Shown one piece after another: positions 30,101 through 34,555 of a stretch of DNA of 42,906 nt (position 1 is its first letter; each line of letters begins with the position of its first letter). Where the stretch lies: NCBI GenBank assembly GCA_000934455.1, contig KN882318.1, forward strand, positions 42,206-85,111, read 5' to 3'. The DNA is from Apostichopus parvimensis. Lineage: Eukaryota; Echinodermata; Holothuroidea; Aspidochirotida; Stichopodidae. Below the pieces are notes generated by a model, which saw nothing but the letters and a program-made list of their open reading frames with translations, was not told where the DNA came from and did not search any database. The translations under genes and the position numbers were made by a program.

Positions 30101-31420
30101 GCTTGACCAACAATTCATATATATTGTTGGCAATTAATATTTGTTGGTAATTAATATAACTGGTTGGTATTGTTAAGAGCAGTCCATCATGTTTTCTATC
30201 TTTGTTCGTTCTAGCTCCTGTACCACCAGAGACCCCTGCCTCTGAAGTGGATCTGCCCCTCAATGACACAGCCCTCACCAACCAGCCACCCCCTCCCCCA
30301 CCTCCAAAGGAAATACTCCAGGAAATTGACATTACCCCATTCATCCGGTAAGTTCTTTTTTCTTGTCAATTCAAGTGATTTATCGTATCATAATTGAGCT
30401 AGTTACCTATTGGTTCAGGTCATAGGGTGTTGGGGATGTTTATAATTTTCATGACACCAGGGTTTGTTGCCATATTTGTTGGTAGTTGAGTTAACAGTAA
30501 ATAATGATAGTTTTAACATGGATGTGTAGACATATTGGGAATTTCATGGGTGTAGACATATTGTGAATGATCAATGGCTGCAAAAATGATCTGTAGTTGC
30601 CATAACGATCGTTTAATTTTACGTCCTTCAGTCCCATCGGCTTTGACGGCGAACCTCGTCTCAAAGACGAGGCTGAAATCGAGAGACAGACTCTGGAGAA
30701 GCAGGGGATCATCCAGAATTATAAGGCCTTCAGGGAGCAAGTGTTGAATGCGAGAGAAGAAGACAAGCTGGACAGGAACATGACGAAGGAGAAACAGCTG
30801 CAACAGTTGATTGAACTGCAGGTTAGTAAAGGTTAAATACTGTTGGCTTTGAACACCTGCATTAATACACCTTGACACCTTGTCAAAGAAAGGATTTGTG
30901 GTGGGGAGGGGTATTATTTCAATGATCAATTTGTATGGAAATGTACAGCTAAATATTTGAAAAACGCTGGTTACACTACAATTTCAGCAGAGGATCTTTT
31001 GCAGCTTCATCCACACTTTGTAAACTGTTCACGAAAAGTGAAAAGTAGAAAGAAAATCATTGTTAAAAGTGGAAAGTAGAAAGAAATCATTGTTTCAAGA
31101 ACTGTGGTGGATATATTTTCATCCTTTTACTGCCCATGTTCACAAAACATGACACGATCCTGATGACAAACAAAGACCCTGTTTTGCAATATTTAATTTG
31201 CCTACAGGCTTCTCTAGATGACCGTAGGAATGTCTTGAACCAGCCCAGAGAGGCTTTTAGACAAACATTCTTAGAGGCTGAAAGGAAAAGACTGGAAGAG
31301 ATCGCTGCGGCAGAGGCTGCTCTGAAGGCAGAGCAAGCCAAGAGATCGCCGTCTCCTAAAGGCAAGAAAAGTCCAAAGGGGAAGAAAAGCCCCAAGAAGA
31401 GCGGAAAGAAGAAGAAATAG
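107..31420 (+). CDS. ADGB: Androglobin, C-terminal 1,294 residues in 31 exons (5' part outside the window)
   Basis: Androglobin is a chimeric globin. In known members a calpain-like protease domain precedes a circularly permuted globin domain that is interrupted by an IQ motif. Mammalian ADGB is expressed in testis and ciliated cells and is needed for male fertility (family knowledge). I joined 31 exons by GT-AG splicing; every phase agrees and the total is 2 + 3,885 coding bases including a TAG stop. Hallmarks seen are DIWMDFEDFCKCFK, FHKPN, YLFVDNL, SSLSRWFDPP, a globin E-H block, an RGRFVRKL IQ-like core, a globin A-B block, LNGGKWRMRLIGSS, SWPLSESSWAFVQVLKELE and a RNVLNQPREAFRQ tail. Helices E-H come before A-B, as expected for this family. 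The first exon begins in phase with two bases of a split codon, so upstream exons exist outside the window. Identity is firm; exon 26 is the least certain piece. Confidence 0.95.
820..973 (+). CDS. ADGB: ADGB exon 2: serine-rich then acidic linker
   Basis: Acceptor cttcccag, donor gtgagc. It starts with KRPKSSLSRGGSRPST and continues into a Glu/Asp-rich stretch (NEAEEEDKEKTEDVPKE). Low complexity and probably disordered. An ATG at 788 lies in the intron and is not a start. Confidence 0.88.
1389..1511 (+). CDS. ADGB: ADGB exon 3: basic, serine-rich linker
   Basis: Acceptor cgtaacag, donor gtacga; 41 whole codons (phase 0/0). Contains SSPRERRKSAQSRREKSAGK, a disordered basic linker with RRKS-type possible phosphosites. 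Confidence 0.85.
1551..2640. repeat. Probable dispersed non-coding repeat in ADGB intron 3
   Basis: Begins with the palindrome agctcataccagcatgctgg..tgagct and ends near ggtatgagct (the reverse complement of agctcatacc), suggesting inverted ends. The interior has (tctatcac)n-like runs and repeated ggggtcaaaggtca / aggtcaaatgtcat motifs typical of long dispersed repeats in marine invertebrates. No coding frame. Boundaries are approximate. Confidence 0.4.
2852..3003. repeat. 33-bp direct repeat and (TTTA)n tract
   Basis: aagtctataggtgggccttt occurs twice, 33 bp apart, at 2852-2905, followed by a T/A simple repeat (tttatttatttatt) near 2970-3003. Confidence 0.6.
3184..3325 (+). CDS. ADGB: ADGB exon 4: lysine/glycine-rich linker
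   Basis: Acceptor atatttag, donor gtaagg. Encodes SPAPKKSAKKGKGG and GKGKGKGEAKEKDLEKGNK, a highly basic disordered linker. Ends with one base of a split codon (Asp, completed in exon 5). Confidence 0.87.
3447..3474. repeat. (CTGT)n microsatellite
   Basis: About seven perfect tetranucleotide units in ADGB intron 4. Confidence 0.9.
4257..4440. repeat. 92-bp tandem duplication in ADGB intron 4
   Basis: Unit 1 (4257-4348) and unit 2 (4349-4440) both start agtagcaaagtat and end gtaaatttggac, with a few substitutions and small indels between. No coding role seen. Confidence 0.8.
4959..5151 (+). CDS. ADGB: ADGB exon 5: acidic linker into the conserved DFEDFCKCFK block
   Basis: Acceptor tatcctag, donor gtgagt. 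The second half encodes SEPMKKDIWMDFEDFCKCFK, a signature block of androglobin that resumes conservation after the variable linker. Continues in frame into exon 6 through a split Lys codon. Confidence 0.93.
5473..5536 (+). CDS. ADGB: ADGB exon 6: TLYIFHKPN block
   Basis: Acceptor cattttcag, donor gtaaga. Encodes TLYIFHKPNTYPTNHKYSDL plus K, directly continuing the conserved DFCKCFK motif. Confidence 0.93.
6210..6335. repeat. 33-bp perfect inverted repeat plus CTTGTGACATG tandem units
   Basis: Arms 6210-6242 and 6249-6281 are exact reverse complements around the loop atgctt. Next to them are several copies of gcttgtgacatg, ending in gacacctctcgta. Confidence 0.85.
6660..6895 (+). mobile_element. 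Truncated MITE related to the element at 40805-41337
   Basis: The stretch from gcgatctgggaggcatttt to gtggtgctacgcttagatag matches, in inverse orientation, about 40860-40970 of the complete element. The head aggcgcatagcgaag and the gcccccccttgag run fit the same class. Termini are not clear here. Confidence 0.5.
7143..7166. repeat. (CT)n tract before ADGB exon 7
   Basis: A run of ct dinucleotides ending nine bases before exon 7; it doubles as that exon's polypyrimidine tract. Confidence 0.85.
7175..7228 (+). CDS. ADGB: ADGB exon 7: short linker exon
   Basis: Follows a (CT)n polypyrimidine tract and acceptor ctaatag. Encodes SAPARVKHSVTVESLLEA. Two donors compete: gtaggt at 7229 (chosen, phase 0) and gttaat at 7233 (phase 1). 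Only the first keeps exon 8 in its clean frame. Confidence 0.75.
7697..7813 (+). CDS. ADGB: ADGB exon 8: Ser/Pro-rich linker
   Basis: Acceptor tgatttcag, donor gtgagt; 39 whole codons. Encodes VSQPTGSKRSAAPGGPFPS then ITAQTPARIPFSPSPQYH. Disordered. Its first bases, gtgagc, look like a donor, but the preceding cag and the frame support an acceptor here. Confidence 0.78.
8247..8280 (+). CDS. ADGB: ADGB exon 9: 34-bp exon encoding the start of YLFVDNL
   Basis: Acceptor ccgagtcag, donor gtatcc (weak). Encodes SSTEDRPQQYL plus one base. Joined to exon 10 it gives QYLFVDNLESSEIIVSYSS, the conserved androglobin YLFVD motif. That joining decides the boundaries. Confidence 0.82.
8580..9170 (+). mobile_element. 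Possible LINE 3'-end fragment in ADGB intron 9
   Basis: The stretch closes with aatttcctttttggagaaat aaagttttcttacttactta, i.e. an AATAAA-like signal followed by a short (TTAC) repeat tail, as at the 3' ends of several non-LTR retrotransposons. No reverse transcriptase frame is present. The 5' limit is a guess. Confidence 0.4.
9714..9968. mobile_element. TTAA-flanked MITE, family B, copy 1
   Basis: Flanked by TTAA on both sides. Ends are inverted: left aaaggtagtcagtatgtgcc, right (reverse complement) aaaggtatgctgtattggcc, both followed by ccaaat. It has a close relative at 23338-23572. TTAA target duplications are typical of piggyBac and Kolobok superfamilies. Non-coding. It ends 43 bp before ADGB exon 10. 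Confidence 0.75.
10012..10179 (+). CDS. ADGB: ADGB exon 10: FVDNLESSEIIVSYSSLSRW block
   Basis: Acceptor ggtgtctcag, donor gtgagg. The conserved strand-rich block ending SLSRWFDPP is followed by a hydrophilic linker (KTSHSHRDKQEKQKD). Confidence 0.93.
10710..10785. repeat. 38-bp tandem repeat, G-rich
   Basis: gggatgtagtaatggtttga followed by a G-rich run occurs twice with a 38-bp period; a diverged unit lies upstream near 10618. Confidence 0.75.
11008..11164 (+). CDS. ADGB: ADGB exon 11: beta-rich segment before the globin
   Basis: Acceptor tttgtttag, donor gttagt. Encodes PGLLVAEPYSWKSLVVG and PLLRIRTTSTKVAALTLPPG. Alternating hydrophobic residues suggest a beta-sandwich-like module preceding the globin helices. 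Confidence 0.92.
11288..11402 (+). CDS. ADGB: ADGB exon 12: entry into the globin domain (CD/D-like region)
   Basis: Acceptor attttcag, donor gtatac. Encodes RHVLRFMMTAPMGYHIHLC and SRVPFVFGDEETVMQHLTK. The FVFGDEETVM stretch resembles the globin CD corner that precedes helix E. The last 21 bp and the donor are copied twice in the tandem repeat that follows. Confidence 0.92.
11382..11815 (+). repeat. ~147-bp tandem triplication that includes the end of ADGB exon 12
   Basis: Units start at 11382, 11529 and 11675, each with gtgatgcaacatctaacaaa followed by a GT dinucleotide at offset 21. The first unit holds the true exon end and donor at 11403. The copies carry pseudo-donors gttaac (11550) and gtatcc (11696). 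The rest of each unit is intron sequence. Confidence 0.9.
12220..12384 (+). CDS. ADGB: ADGB exon 13: globin helices E and F
   Basis: Acceptor ttgctctcag, donor gtaagc; 55 whole codons (residues 471-525). SCRFVDHAMTIMKSLENAI followed by NMFDN aligns without gaps to a canonical E helix. It places His (CAC, 12241-12243) at E7, and MFDN matches the alpha-globin HVDD end of E. The F-helix stretch RELENAYQP has Leu at F4 and Tyr (TAT, 12337-12339) where the proximal His F8 is expected. Confidence 0.93.
13198..13342 (+). CDS. ADGB: ADGB exon 14: globin helices G and H
   Basis: Acceptor gccaacag, donor gtatgt. IFREALYSTLRDVLGTNF followed by TTRMAFAWRVF aligns gap-free with the G-GH-H region of vertebrate globins (pattern LL..L....F.......W..F). 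Followed by the linker ATTRNITGISHGGSRP. Confidence 0.93.
13459..14190. repeat. Direct duplication, first copy interrupted by a MITE
   Basis: Copy 1 is split (about 13459-13503 and 13897-14000); copy 2 (about 14053-14190) is continuous. Shared landmarks are gggctgaagctctcgg, gcatgcgacagta and ggagcgtgtatttataacag. Confidence 0.8.
13502..13896. mobile_element. Palindromic MITE inserted in the duplication
   Basis: About 395 bp absent from the second copy of the duplicated flank. Left end tatacaaataatgaatgg; right end, reversed, tatacaacacct. A long imperfect palindrome (about 13506-13670) is centred on gaggcgcagccga, with arms including tgcaaatatttcat and ccattcaac/gttgaatgg. Non-coding. Confidence 0.75.
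14373..14411 (+). CDS. ADGB: ADGB exon 15: 39-bp basic linker exon
   Basis: Acceptor ttttgcag, donor gtaagc. Encodes ATGASRKSGKTRK, a basic linker between globin helix H and the IQ motif. Phases agree with both neighbours. Confidence 0.82.
14580..15700. repeat. Intron segment of unclear, possibly repetitive origin
   Basis: The largest part of ADGB intron 15 (14412-16156). It has an (aat)n tract near 14705 and AT-rich sequence with no sustained coding frame. I found no inverted ends or target duplication, so it remains unclassified. Confidence 0.25.
16157..16184 (+). CDS. ADGB: ADGB exon 16: 28-bp microexon
   Basis: Acceptor ttttccttag, donor gtgagt. Encodes DVPETMAN flanked by split Ser and Trp codons. 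Joined to exon 17 it reads ANWEPSEEQ. The small size is supported only by phase and splice sites. Confidence 0.8.
16711..16805 (+). CDS. ADGB: ADGB exon 17: IQ-like calmodulin-binding motif
   Basis: Acceptor ctcaatacag, donor gtgagt. Contains LTSILRGRFVRKLRAAR, which fits the IQ core xxxxxRGxxxR, with LT in place of the canonical IQ. Androglobins have an IQ motif between the E-H and A-B halves of the globin, which is exactly this position. Confidence 0.9.
17604..17697 (+). CDS. ADGB: ADGB exon 18: globin helix A
   Basis: Acceptor ctctcacag, donor gtaaac. VKKQLQEVWEKLEPNLEEHS then LHLFR has the pattern of globin helices A and B: a central Trp, then the amphipathic B helix. Coming after helix H, it shows the permuted order. 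Confidence 0.92.
18006..18140 (+). CDS. ADGB: ADGB exon 19: globin helix B end and C-like PLFPF motif
   Basis: Acceptor tacgacag, donor gtcagt. SMFKSDPDLMPLFPFSQDEW matches the canonical B-C-CD pattern F..xP.....F..F. Pro (CCA, 18025-18027) sits at C2 and Phe (TTC, 18043-18045) six residues later at CD1. YVDFQGTYQDQPNNTWFVVF follows. Exon 20 continues the split Arg codon across the assembly gap. Confidence 0.93.
18184..19031. other. Assembly gap (848 N) inside an ADGB intron
   Basis: An unbroken run of N. Exon 19 ends with two bases of an Arg codon and exon 20 begins with the third, so no exon needs to be missing, though a phase-neutral exon cannot be excluded. The apparent long open frames across it are artefacts. 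Confidence 0.99.
19370..19523 (+). CDS. ADGB: ADGB exon 20: conserved post-globin block
   Basis: Acceptor atgtttttag, donor gtaagg. Encodes DVFYVQEPMLVVPKLYVSIP, then CMLRVVNNDTGEEIPRVFQ and RVAPYEYKRNR. Strand-rich and strongly conserved in the androglobin family. Confidence 0.94.
19560..19640. repeat. Polypyrimidine minisatellite (26-bp period)
   Basis: cccatcctctcccttccccc is repeated with a 26-bp period in an almost pure C/T strand just after ADGB exon 20. Confidence 0.8.
20127..20314 (+). CDS. ADGB: ADGB exon 21: GYTFVGEARS / GGKWRMRLIGSS block
   Basis: Acceptor tttgcatgtag, donor gtgagt. GYTFVGEARSTDFPLNGG and KWRMRLIGSSTPLPQPSRE are hallmark androglobin segments of a calpain-III/C2-like beta module. 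They are followed by SFTVKEIKDYYIPN. Confidence 0.95.
21166..21371 (+). CDS. ADGB: ADGB exon 22: second beta-rich module
   Basis: Acceptor tcctctcag, donor gtaagt. Encodes YFIKPSEDHIASIQFNTSKP, DVYISLQILDHEEEV and KGKGHAVIPAFRFL, a sandwich-like module. It ends in the charged linker REPGEDERRSGSRS. Confidence 0.94.
21966..22051 (+). CDS. ADGB: ADGB exon 23: Ser/Lys-rich linker
   Basis: Acceptor ttttttcag, donor gtaagt. Encodes AKGPRASSTSIGSGKRNRSA then NSHDGRQS. Low complexity. Confidence 0.87.
22196..22567. mobile_element. Non-autonomous hAT-type element in ADGB intron 23
   Basis: Termini ctggggtgggcaacc and ggttgcccacccctg are inverted repeats, and the flanks ctgttgat (22188-22195) and ctgtagat (22568-22575) form an 8-bp target duplication with one mismatch. 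The interior begins tacggcccgcgggccacatg, a well-known head of non-autonomous hAT elements. 372 bp, no transposase. Confidence 0.8.
22866..22934 (+). CDS. ADGB: ADGB exon 24: short linker exon
   Basis: Acceptor cttttgtag, donor gtatgc; 23 whole codons (KVKGSGGDVSKVDAGEIDEN then EFK). Confidence 0.85.
23338..23572. mobile_element. TTAA-flanked MITE, family B, copy 2
   Basis: Same layout as 9714-9968: left taaaggtagtctgtacagg, right caatacagcaaacctt with a decayed TTAA (TCAA). Strong similarity throughout (for example ctttcctggaggtcttta and aagaattttgaccaaa). Slightly shorter through an internal deletion. Confidence 0.75.
23801..23912 (+). CDS. ADGB: ADGB exon 25: SWPLSESSWAFVQVLKELE block
   Basis: Acceptor tcttctacag, donor gtaaat. 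Encodes PHKYVVQAKVLRKSWPLSES and SWAFVQVLKELERNDLK, a conserved androglobin block: strand, turn, then an amphipathic helix. Ends with one base (g) that can be completed by exon 26 or exon 27. Confidence 0.93.
25595..25618 (+). CDS. ADGB: ADGB exon 26: 24-bp microexon, possibly alternative
   Basis: Acceptor accgttacag. If the donor gtgaag at 25619 is used, the exon is exactly 24 bp (ARSVKQLM) and phase-neutral, so it can be included or skipped. If it is not spliced there, translation continues for 19 codons to TAA at 25675-25677. Confidence 0.55.
25595..25677 (+). CDS. ADGB: Alternative ADGB terminal exon ending at TAA (putative short isoform)
   Basis: Reading through the possible donor at 25619 gives GEANVSVEEDDTHGSKKGK and then TAA. 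The composition resembles other ADGB linkers. No AATAAA is obvious in the next few hundred bases, so this isoform is only a hypothesis. Confidence 0.35.
26320..26341. repeat. Poly(G) run of 22
   Basis: An uninterrupted G run in ADGB intron 26, preceded by ggggg-t. Its length may be unreliable in the assembly. Confidence 0.9.
27991..28018. repeat. 10-bp tandem repeat (ttagagaact)
   Basis: Nearly three units, the last diverging at its end, close to a (GA)n tract at 27898-27909. The rest of the 2.6-kb intron (25619-28209) shows nothing recognisable apart from the poly(G) run. Confidence 0.7.
28210..28403 (+). CDS. ADGB: ADGB exon 27: lysine-rich stretch and AFWTLRVVLDQ block
   Basis: Acceptor ccctccacag, donor gtaagt. 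Encodes KVKKGKDKGKEKEREKGSS, a basic stretch, then FDHTKAFWTLRVVLDQTPT. An internal ggtaagag near 28249 could act as a minor donor. Confidence 0.88.
28459..28827 (+). mobile_element. TTAA-flanked MITE, family A, copy 1
   Basis: TTAA on both sides. Left end aggcattggagacttgcccc, right end gagtattcacaccct; their reverse complements match imperfectly (about 17 bp). Related copies at 33300-33647 (same orientation) and 42338-42699 (opposite). It begins 56 bp after ADGB exon 27. Non-coding. Confidence 0.85.
29375..29579 (+). CDS. ADGB: ADGB exon 28: helical charged segment
   Basis: Acceptor tttttttcag, donor gtaatg. Encodes EIVKDTERQDEIRAMKQAWE, then GRGAKAQATRDKFVKDH, then an acidic tail (KEEVEQADQLE). 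Mostly helical and charged, typical of the androglobin C-terminal region. Confidence 0.92.
29605..29690. mobile_element. hAT-like MITE remnant
   Basis: ggtggcccaccggccaaatt followed by tggcccatgaaaaa resembles the head of the hAT-type element at 22196. No intact ends or target duplication. Confidence 0.3.
30015..30103 (-). repeat. tRNA-derived SINE head
   Basis: On the minus strand the sequence runs gccggtgctgtggctaagtg (A box tggctaagtgg) to gggttaaatctctggccgg (B-box-like gggttaaatc), with an intervening long variable arm like tRNA-Ser/Leu. The 5' and 3' ends can pair through CCGG. Too diverged to be a working tRNA. Lies in ADGB intron 28. Confidence 0.55.
30215..30347 (+). CDS. ADGB: ADGB exon 29: polyproline segment
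   Basis: Acceptor cgttctag, donor gtaagt. Contains seven consecutive Pro between NQ and KEIL, then QEIDITPFIR. The polyproline run could bind SH3, WW or profilin-type partners (inference). Confidence 0.9.
30632..30821 (+). CDS. ADGB: ADGB exon 30: coiled-coil segment
   Basis: Acceptor gtccttcag, donor gttagt. PIGFDGEPRLKDEAEIERQT opens a long helix continuing through KAFREQVLNAREEDKLDR and KEKQLQQLIELQ. Coiled-coil tail. Confidence 0.93.
31208..31420 (+). CDS. ADGB: ADGB last exon: coiled coil and basic KSPK tail, stop TAG
   Basis: Acceptor tgcctacag. Encodes SLDDRRNVLNQPREAFRQTF, the helix LEAERKRLEEIAAAEAALKA, and a lysine-rich tail with repeated KKSPK units (SPSPKGKKSPKGKKSPKK) ending KKKK. 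TAG at 31418-31420. This is the C-terminus. Confidence 0.95.
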   Translation, partial: ASLDDRRNVLNQPREAFRQTFLEAERKRLEEIAAAEAALKAEQAKRSPSPKGKKSPKGKKSPKKSGKKKK

Positions 31421-31758
31421 ATGTATATTGCAAGCAATGTTTTCAAGGTCTTGAAATCCGTCCAAGCAAAGGCCCATGTCGGCTATTTGTTATATTCTAG
31501 CCACAATCTAGCATTCCATTCTAGTAACTTGAATTGCAAAGTAGATTTTGCATCTGCTTTTCTTTCAACTTTTGATAATATTAGTTAAATTCTGCTTATT
31601 CTTCAGGTCAATGTCTTTCTGCGGGGTCTATTTTGAAATGTTAGTACAGTACCTACCACTGTATATGAAGTCTTCCACAGAATAGTGCCCTTCTTGTCTT
31701 TTTCAAGATTAAAAACATTTTAAAACTGAACATTTCAAAATGATCCGATGTGAGGCCC

Positions 31759-31764
31759 AAATAA
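31759..31764 (+). terminator. Poly(A) signal AATAAA (first)
   Basis: Canonical hexamer 338 bases after the ADGB stop, followed by a T-rich stretch. Confidence 0.5.
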
Positions 31765-31858
31765 AATCTTATTTTTGTGGTTTATTTATTTTTTTTGTAA
31801 AGATGTTAAGAATTAAAACAGATTTTTATGTATATGAGCATTATTGTTCAATATATTA

Positions 31859-31864
31859 AATAAA
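31859..31864 (+). terminator. Poly(A) signal AATAAA (second)
   Basis: Canonical hexamer about 440 bases after the ADGB stop, followed within 30-40 bases by a T/GT-rich stretch. A plausible main cleavage signal. Confidence 0.55.
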
Positions 31865-32077
31865 GAAGGAAAAAAGCTGCAGGGCTTTGTTTCTTCATCT
31901 AAAACATTAAATGCAATTTGTATGGTATTTTTACATGATAAAGTTCTAAACTGAATATGTACAAACACATAAAAGGTTACTGCACATTTTTGGTTTCGAT
32001 GATAATGGTAACCTATGCATTCATGCAGGCGGAGAGTGTGTGTATGTGCGTGTGGGTGCGTTTGTTTTGTATTCTGG

Positions 32078-32112
32078 CCGAGGACATGAACAAAAGAATT
32101 TCAGGTCCTCGG
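32078..32112. repeat. CCGAGGAC hairpin and GTCCTCGG motifs
   Basis: ccgaggacatgaa and ttcaggtcctcgg form a hairpin with one mismatch. gtcctcgg recurs at about 32138 and 32216 in the same repeat-like stretch, which is flanked by GT-rich simple sequence (32035-32062 and 32245-32261). Confidence 0.5.
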
Positions 32113-32279
32113 TTGTGATTTCTAAAGAATCACCACGTCCTCGGAAGAATTCTATTGTATGGGGTATTGTTAAGGTTAGGGTACGTGGATTTGAATAATG
32201 GAAAATACAATGGGGTCCTCGGTCTGAATGTAATACAAACATGTATGTGCGTGTGTGTGTGACGCCTGGCTTGCAAACA

Positions 32280-33060
32280 CGATATCTCAAGTAGGAAAGC
32301 TTGGACCAATCTAATATTTGGTGTATATGAGTACCACATTGAGTAGATGAACCCTATTGTTTTTGGTGCCTGTGAAGGTCAGTTAGAGGCCCAATACCAA
32401 AATATTAAAACAAGCAATAACTCCCATTGACAGGGTCCGACATGGTTGATATTTTGGGAGTAGTTGTGAATGGGGTAAGGGATCGTTTCCAAACATAACG
32501 GTCATGTGATCCAAGGTCAATCAGGGGTCAAAAACTAGTATTTTTGCAATAACTTGAGAACCAAATGTCCATCAAGGTTGGGAGTTACGCTATTGTAATC
32601 GAATAGTCGACCTGCATTTGGGTGACCTTTGACCTCCAGTGACCTGTATTAGTTTCTTTCAAGTTGATTATTTGAAGTTTCGTGGCCATATTCCAATCTA
32701 AATTGTCCATAAGTTGACTCCTCTGCAACCTTAATGTGCGAAGTTATTAGAGATCAAGGTTTGGTTTGGTTTTGTTAAAATTCTTAATAAGTACAGTTAG
32801 GATGATTCTGTGAGTTCCGTAAAAAATGCCGACTCTTGCTCATATCAGACACCTGGTCCTCAACAGGTTCTCAAAAGAACCAACGGTTGTTTTGTGATAT
32901 TTTTGGCAATAATATTGTGTGTGTATATCGGACCACATGACAATTTTAAGACAGTGCTGCACCCTTGTAAATATTCCTTACAAGCAAGGAACCATATTGC
33001 CCTTGGGCTCTTGTTTGTGGAGGTCAAAGGTCAAACGGTCATAGTTTGGCAGTGAGTTCA
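32280..33060. repeat. Intergenic repeat-like block with GGTCA motifs
   Basis: A non-coding stretch rich in ggtcaaaggtca-, ggtgacctttgacc- and aggggtcaaa-type motifs, resembling the interior of the block at 1551-2640. No clear ends. An open frame at 32810-33055 has no recognisable protein features. Confidence 0.35.
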
Positions 33061-33299
33061 CGAGGTTTAGTCTGGATCGGCTGTTGATCTCAATTTGTGT
33101 AGTCTCTTCCATCAGTTTCACCATAGCTAGGCCTTAAAAGTAACGTTCGACTTTCGTCACGTTTATGATTATGGGACAACTTGAACAAACCAGGGTAGGC
33201 CTGTGAGCAATTTTATGTTGTCTAGGCCAGCAACGGTTGGGTAGAATAGGTTTCGTTAACACAACAACGTGAAGAATATCAGTCAGTATGCCAAAACAC

Positions 33300-33647
33300 T
33301 TAAAGGCATTTGAAGACTCGCCCCAAACCGCGTGCCGCGAACTGAAAAAGTTAACTTTCCGTTGATTGCAAGTGAAGTTTTTCTCTTGTCGCTACAAAAT
33401 GCAGACAGTATCTTTAGCTGGACCTGGGATGTCCATCGCTGTATTGTTTGTACACTGTGCTGTGGGTATTGACCGTAGCTGTATGTACTGACTGTACACT
33501 AGTGTCTAATTACAGACGGTAGCAAGCTGTGTGTGCATTTTCTGGGATCGATGACGGTGTGTAACACTTCTGTTACACCTCATTCGAAACTAGGTCAGAT
33601 TACCAGCATTAGACATTTCTTTTTGCGCGAGTCTTCACACCATTTAA
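33300..33647 (+). mobile_element. TTAA-flanked MITE, family A, copy 2
   Basis: Same sequence and orientation as 28459-28827 with about 20 bp deleted inside. Left end aggcatttgaagactcgcccc shortened to its first 20 is clear; right end gcgagtcttcacaccat. Its right-hand TTAA (33644-33647) is also the left TTAA of the next element. Confidence 0.85.
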
Positions 33648-34339
33648 AGCAGCATTTTGCGTCCTTTTCTATGGTTTTTCTCAACCTCACTGACTCCACT
33701 ATGCCATAACGACATACATAACTAGCTTATCTATTTAAATCTTACTTCAAATGGTGGCATGAAAGTCGAAAAATTTGCAACTTTCAACTTTTTTTTTCTC
33801 CAAGATATTTTCCGTTGTGACCCCAATAAACCTCGCCCATAATATGAATATTTAAACACTACGAACGTCATTGACCAATACGTAATACAACACCAAGCTT
33901 GATTTGTGTACAGTCTATATGGCAGTTGTATACCAGGGAGTTCCATAACAGCTCCCTGGTTGTACCAGGGAGTTGTTATGGAACATAACAACTCCCTGGT
34001 TGTACCATGGAGCTATAAACAGCTCCATGGTTGTACCAACGCAAAGTCTTGAATCTATTTTTAGCAACGGCTCATAACTAAACCTGCATCTCTGATTGGT
34101 TGAATTCAAACTAGTGGGTTTGGGGTACTGTATGCGATTAATTTTAAATGTGGAATTTTGTCGTGGATACTTTTCTCATTCTCTGCAAATGTCCTTAATT
34201 ACTCGCCAATTAACGATGTTGGCAGGGAAAAACTTGGCTGATATCTTAGTTTGCTGTTTTGTGATTGATATATGTAAAAAACTCGATGGACATGTCAAAA
34301 AAGTAGAAAACGGCGACCAAACGCAAAATGTTGCTTTAA
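33644..34339. mobile_element. TTAA-flanked element, family C (~0.7 kb)
   Basis: Left end ttaaagcagcattttgcgtc and right end (reverse complement) ttaaagcaacattttgcgtt are inverted repeats flanked by TTAA. The interior is non-coding and carries three consecutive hairpins (33932-34031). Only one copy is seen in this window. Confidence 0.75.
33932..34031. repeat. Array of three hairpins
   Basis: Hairpin 1 (33932-33960) pairs accagggag with ctccctggt; hairpin 2 (33964-34000) pairs accagggagttgttatg with cataacaactccctggt; hairpin 3 (34004-34031) pairs accatggagct with agctccatggt. Each is separated by tgt. Confidence 0.85.
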
Positions 34340-34555
34340 GTGCTGTTTAACTGTTATAGTAAACACCTTGTCTAAGGTTCAAACCCCAGAAGGTGATATC
34401 TTAATATTCTGCCTTTCCTCCTTCCAATCTCCACCAGAGATATCATTTTGATTGTTCTGCACTTTTCCTCCTTCCATTCACTCCTTGAACATCACCCTCT
34501 GTTTCATTTTTTAAGAAAAACTTACGATTAAAACATTGAACACTTCTATCGCTTA

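Larger units (their letters stand above)
31421..31864 (+). other. ADGB 3' UTR (putative)
   Basis: AT-rich sequence without an extended frame between the stop codon and two AATAAA hexamers. The end of the transcript is inferred from those signals only. Confidence 0.6.

Noticed and set aside
30015-30103. Functional tRNA gene
   Set aside because: A- and B-box remnants are present but the clover-leaf is too degenerate; a SINE head fits better.
30513-30929. 138-codon open frame on the minus strand
   Set aside because: Antisense to ADGB exon 30; no family features, and the sense strand is clearly coding.
31087-31446. 119-codon open frame on the minus strand
   Set aside because: Antisense shadow of the last ADGB exon, whose lysine/alanine codons happen to be open in reverse.
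34096-34350. 84-codon plus-strand open frame
   Set aside because: Runs through the inverted end of the family C element; best explained as non-coding element sequence.
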